Below are positions 63,840 through 64,000 of a stretch of 64,000 nt of DNA, in pieces; position 1 is the stretch's first letter, and every line of letters starts with the position of its first letter. The stretch spans positions 1 to 64,000 of the forward strand of contig NZ_JALU01000018.1 of NCBI RefSeq assembly GCF_000525775.1. Reading direction: 5' to 3'. The notes under the pieces were generated by a model that was not told the origin of the DNA, did not search any database, and saw nothing but the letters and a program-made list of their open reading frames with translations. The position numbers and the translations under genes were made by a program. This DNA comes from Mogibacterium timidum ATCC 33093 (GTDB lineage: Bacteria; Bacillota; Clostridia; Peptostreptococcales; Anaerovoracaceae).

Positions 63840-64000
63840 TGAAAACTAGGATTATTTCATCATTGGTTATGGTTCCGCTTTTGGCAGTTCTGTATTTTGG
63901 CGGCGTGTGGCTGGTAGCAGCTGCGCTTTTTATCTCGGTTGTGGGTGTAAAGGAATTCTATGATGGATTCAACGCATGTGATATCAAGCCTTCTCGTAAG
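63839..64000 (+). CDS. cdsA: Phosphatidate cytidylyltransferase, 5' part
   Basis: The first 54 codons of a membrane protein cut by the window end. MKTRIISSLVMVPLLAVLYF starts the first helix and a second follows; EFYDGFN near residue 40 is typical of CdsA, which makes CDP-diacylglycerol. The overlap with uppS (TAATG) and the gene order support the call. The catalytic signature lies beyond the window. Confidence 0.87.
   Translation, partial: MKTRIISSLVMVPLLAVLYFGGVWLVAAALFISVVGVKEFYDGFNACDIKPSRK

Overview
The window looks like chromosomal DNA of a low-to-mid GC, strictly anaerobic Firmicute of class Clostridia. Supporting signs are single-chain GlyRS, pyruvate phosphate dikinase, a trimeric [FeFe] hydrogenase, RNase Y, YqeY next to S21, an L20-type infC leader, ECF-type ThiT and class C sortase pili. 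A relative of the Anaerovoracaceae (Mogibacterium / Eubacterium nodatum group) is my guess from gene content only. No rRNA, tRNA or CRISPR array was seen.

Layout. 1-1410: an IS256-type element with a damaged transposase. 1553-13098: housekeeping genes (CwlD-like amidase; NAD(P)HX repair; rpsU-yqeY; phoH-ybeY-era-recO; a DUF4342-like gene; glycyl-tRNA synthetase; ppdK). 13150-15349: a more AT-rich stretch with a YitT protein and two unrecognised genes. 15439-21291: LD-carboxypeptidase and a DRTGG protein, divergent from a three-gene bifurcating-type [FeFe] hydrogenase operon. 21509-26708: M18 aminopeptidase, COG2426 membrane protein, uracil permease, LexA, and a radical SAM protein whose promoter carries a LexA-box-like sequence. 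26930-34571: a ten-gene Mrp-like cation/proton antiporter operon with three large antiporter-type subunits. 34773-38351: thiSFGH-tenI thiazole genes. 38491-42132: YbaK, Maf, TPP-riboswitch-controlled ThiT and an NhaC antiporter. 42483-43783: infC (AUU start)-rpmI-rplT plus a small membrane ORF. 43903-51586: a sortase-assembled pilus locus. 51995-64000: PrsA/trigger-factor-like lipoprotein, nrdR, cmk, radC, a MinD-like ATPase, rny, cysteine desulfurase-thiI, sppA, and pyrH-frr-uppS-cdsA (cut by the window end).

The hydrogenase can couple NADH and ferredoxin to H2, while the Mrp-like complex handles Na+/H+ exchange. Thiamine supply appears twice: thiazole synthesis (thiSFGH-tenI) and TPP-controlled uptake (thiT). 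The cysteine desulfurase and ThiI further along can supply sulfur for s4U in tRNA and possibly for ThiS.

The most unusual feature lies between rplT and the pilus operon. A promoter-like sequence, a short ORF made largely of a 13.5-copy CAGA tetranucleotide repeat, and an intrinsic terminator precede the major pilin. The three frames after the repeat end at three different places: well before the hairpin, at its base, or beyond it. Changes in repeat number could therefore switch pilus expression by translation-dependent attenuation. This is inference from sequence only. A second curiosity is a pair of near-identical seven-codon ORFs in the leader of the COG2426 gene.
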